Below are positions 63,900 through 64,000 of a stretch of DNA of 64,000 bases, one piece after another. Made by a program: the position numbers and the translations under genes. Source of the stretch: Mycobacterium sp. 1245805.9 (GTDB taxonomy: Bacteria; Actinomycetota; Actinomycetes; Mycobacteriales; Mycobacteriaceae); contig NZ_LZKR01000165.1 of NCBI RefSeq assembly GCF_001672915.1, positions 22,482 to 86,481 of the forward strand, in the 5' to 3' direction. The notes under the pieces were generated by a model. That model searched no databases. It saw nothing but the letters and a program-made list of their open reading frames with translations, and had not been told where the DNA came from. Position 1 is the stretch's first letter. The number at the start of each line of letters is the position of its first letter.

Positions 63900-64000
63900 C
63901 TAGACGGCCTTCCCGCCCAGCGTGCGGCGCCGGTCGAGCAGGTAGCGGATCTCCGGGGCGTCGGGGCCGGGGTGGTAGTAGGGCGGCAGGTAGGGCCCCC
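63900..64000 (-). CDS. 3' end of a minus-strand gene that copies an internal piece of aceE
   Basis: The minus strand, read from the window edge, encodes GPYLPPYYHPGPDAPEIRYL and then LDRRRTLGGKAV followed by TAG. This repeats residues ~467-495 of AceE at protein level and 82 of 83 bases at DNA level. The gene continues beyond the window. It is convergent with aceE (2 bp gap). It could be a truncated inverted aceE copy or a fused gene; an assembly artefact is also possible. Confidence 0.7.
   Translation of the reverse strand, partial: GPYLPPYYHPGPDAPEIRYLLDRRRTLGGKAV

Overview
The window is GC-rich chromosomal DNA of a slow-growing Mycobacterium. Gene order from an SDR39U1-like epimerase through lipB, lipA, glnA1, glnE, glnA2, two TAP-like hydrolases, panB, a CYTH/CHAD protein, the RNase HI/phosphatase block, cobC, ptkA, ptpA, cobD, ahpE and aceE follows the M. 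tuberculosis Rv2216-Rv2241 backbone as recalled. The PE_PGRS and PPE-MPTR proteins point to the clade related to M. tuberculosis, M. kansasii and M. marinum rather than to rapid growers. I do not name a species.

Layout. 0-13.6 kb: lipoate synthesis (lipB-lipA), a DUF4191 membrane protein, an inserted nucleotidyltransferase/HEPN-like gene pair with a three-site operator, an RDD protein, and the nitrogen block glnA1 / glnE / glnA2, with a thioesterase and an F420-type oxidoreductase coupled behind glnE. 13.7-22.6 kb: an inserted PE_PGRS gene, the exported hydrolase pair ending in the Hip1/CaeA orthologue, a wax ester synthase-type acyltransferase, panB and a secreted GH5-like hydrolase. 22.7-24.2 kb: the CYTH-CHAD protein.

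24.2-44.1 kb is a roughly 20 kb accessory block at a place where the reference order has little between the CYTH/CHAD gene and the RNase H/phosphatase gene. It holds an SDR, a dihydrodipicolinate-reductase-like enzyme and a TetR regulator; rnpB; a P450 with its own ferredoxin, an alcohol and an aldehyde dehydrogenase; a 1157-residue STAND-type NTPase with 14 WD40 repeats; a membrane-anchored molybdopterin oxidoreductase; and a P450 / NTF2-like / amidohydrolase / D-aminoacylase-like / P450 / TetR cluster that looks catabolic. 44.1-53.7 kb returns to the conserved backbone. 53.8-59.3 kb is a second accessory patch: a PPE-MPTR gene with two probable IdeR iron boxes, a decayed reductase fragment, and a complete ferredoxin / ferredoxin reductase / P450 set. 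59.3-64 kb carries tRNA-Val, ahpE, a DUF3052 gene, a lipoprotein and aceE. The last 100 bases hold the 3' end of a minus-strand gene that copies 83 bp from inside aceE, inverted.

The observations I consider least expected are the inverted aceE fragment, the IdeR-box-controlled PPE-MPTR gene, the nucleotidyltransferase/HEPN module with 20-bp-phased palindromic operators, the WD40-STAND protein, and two families of short dispersed intergenic repeats.
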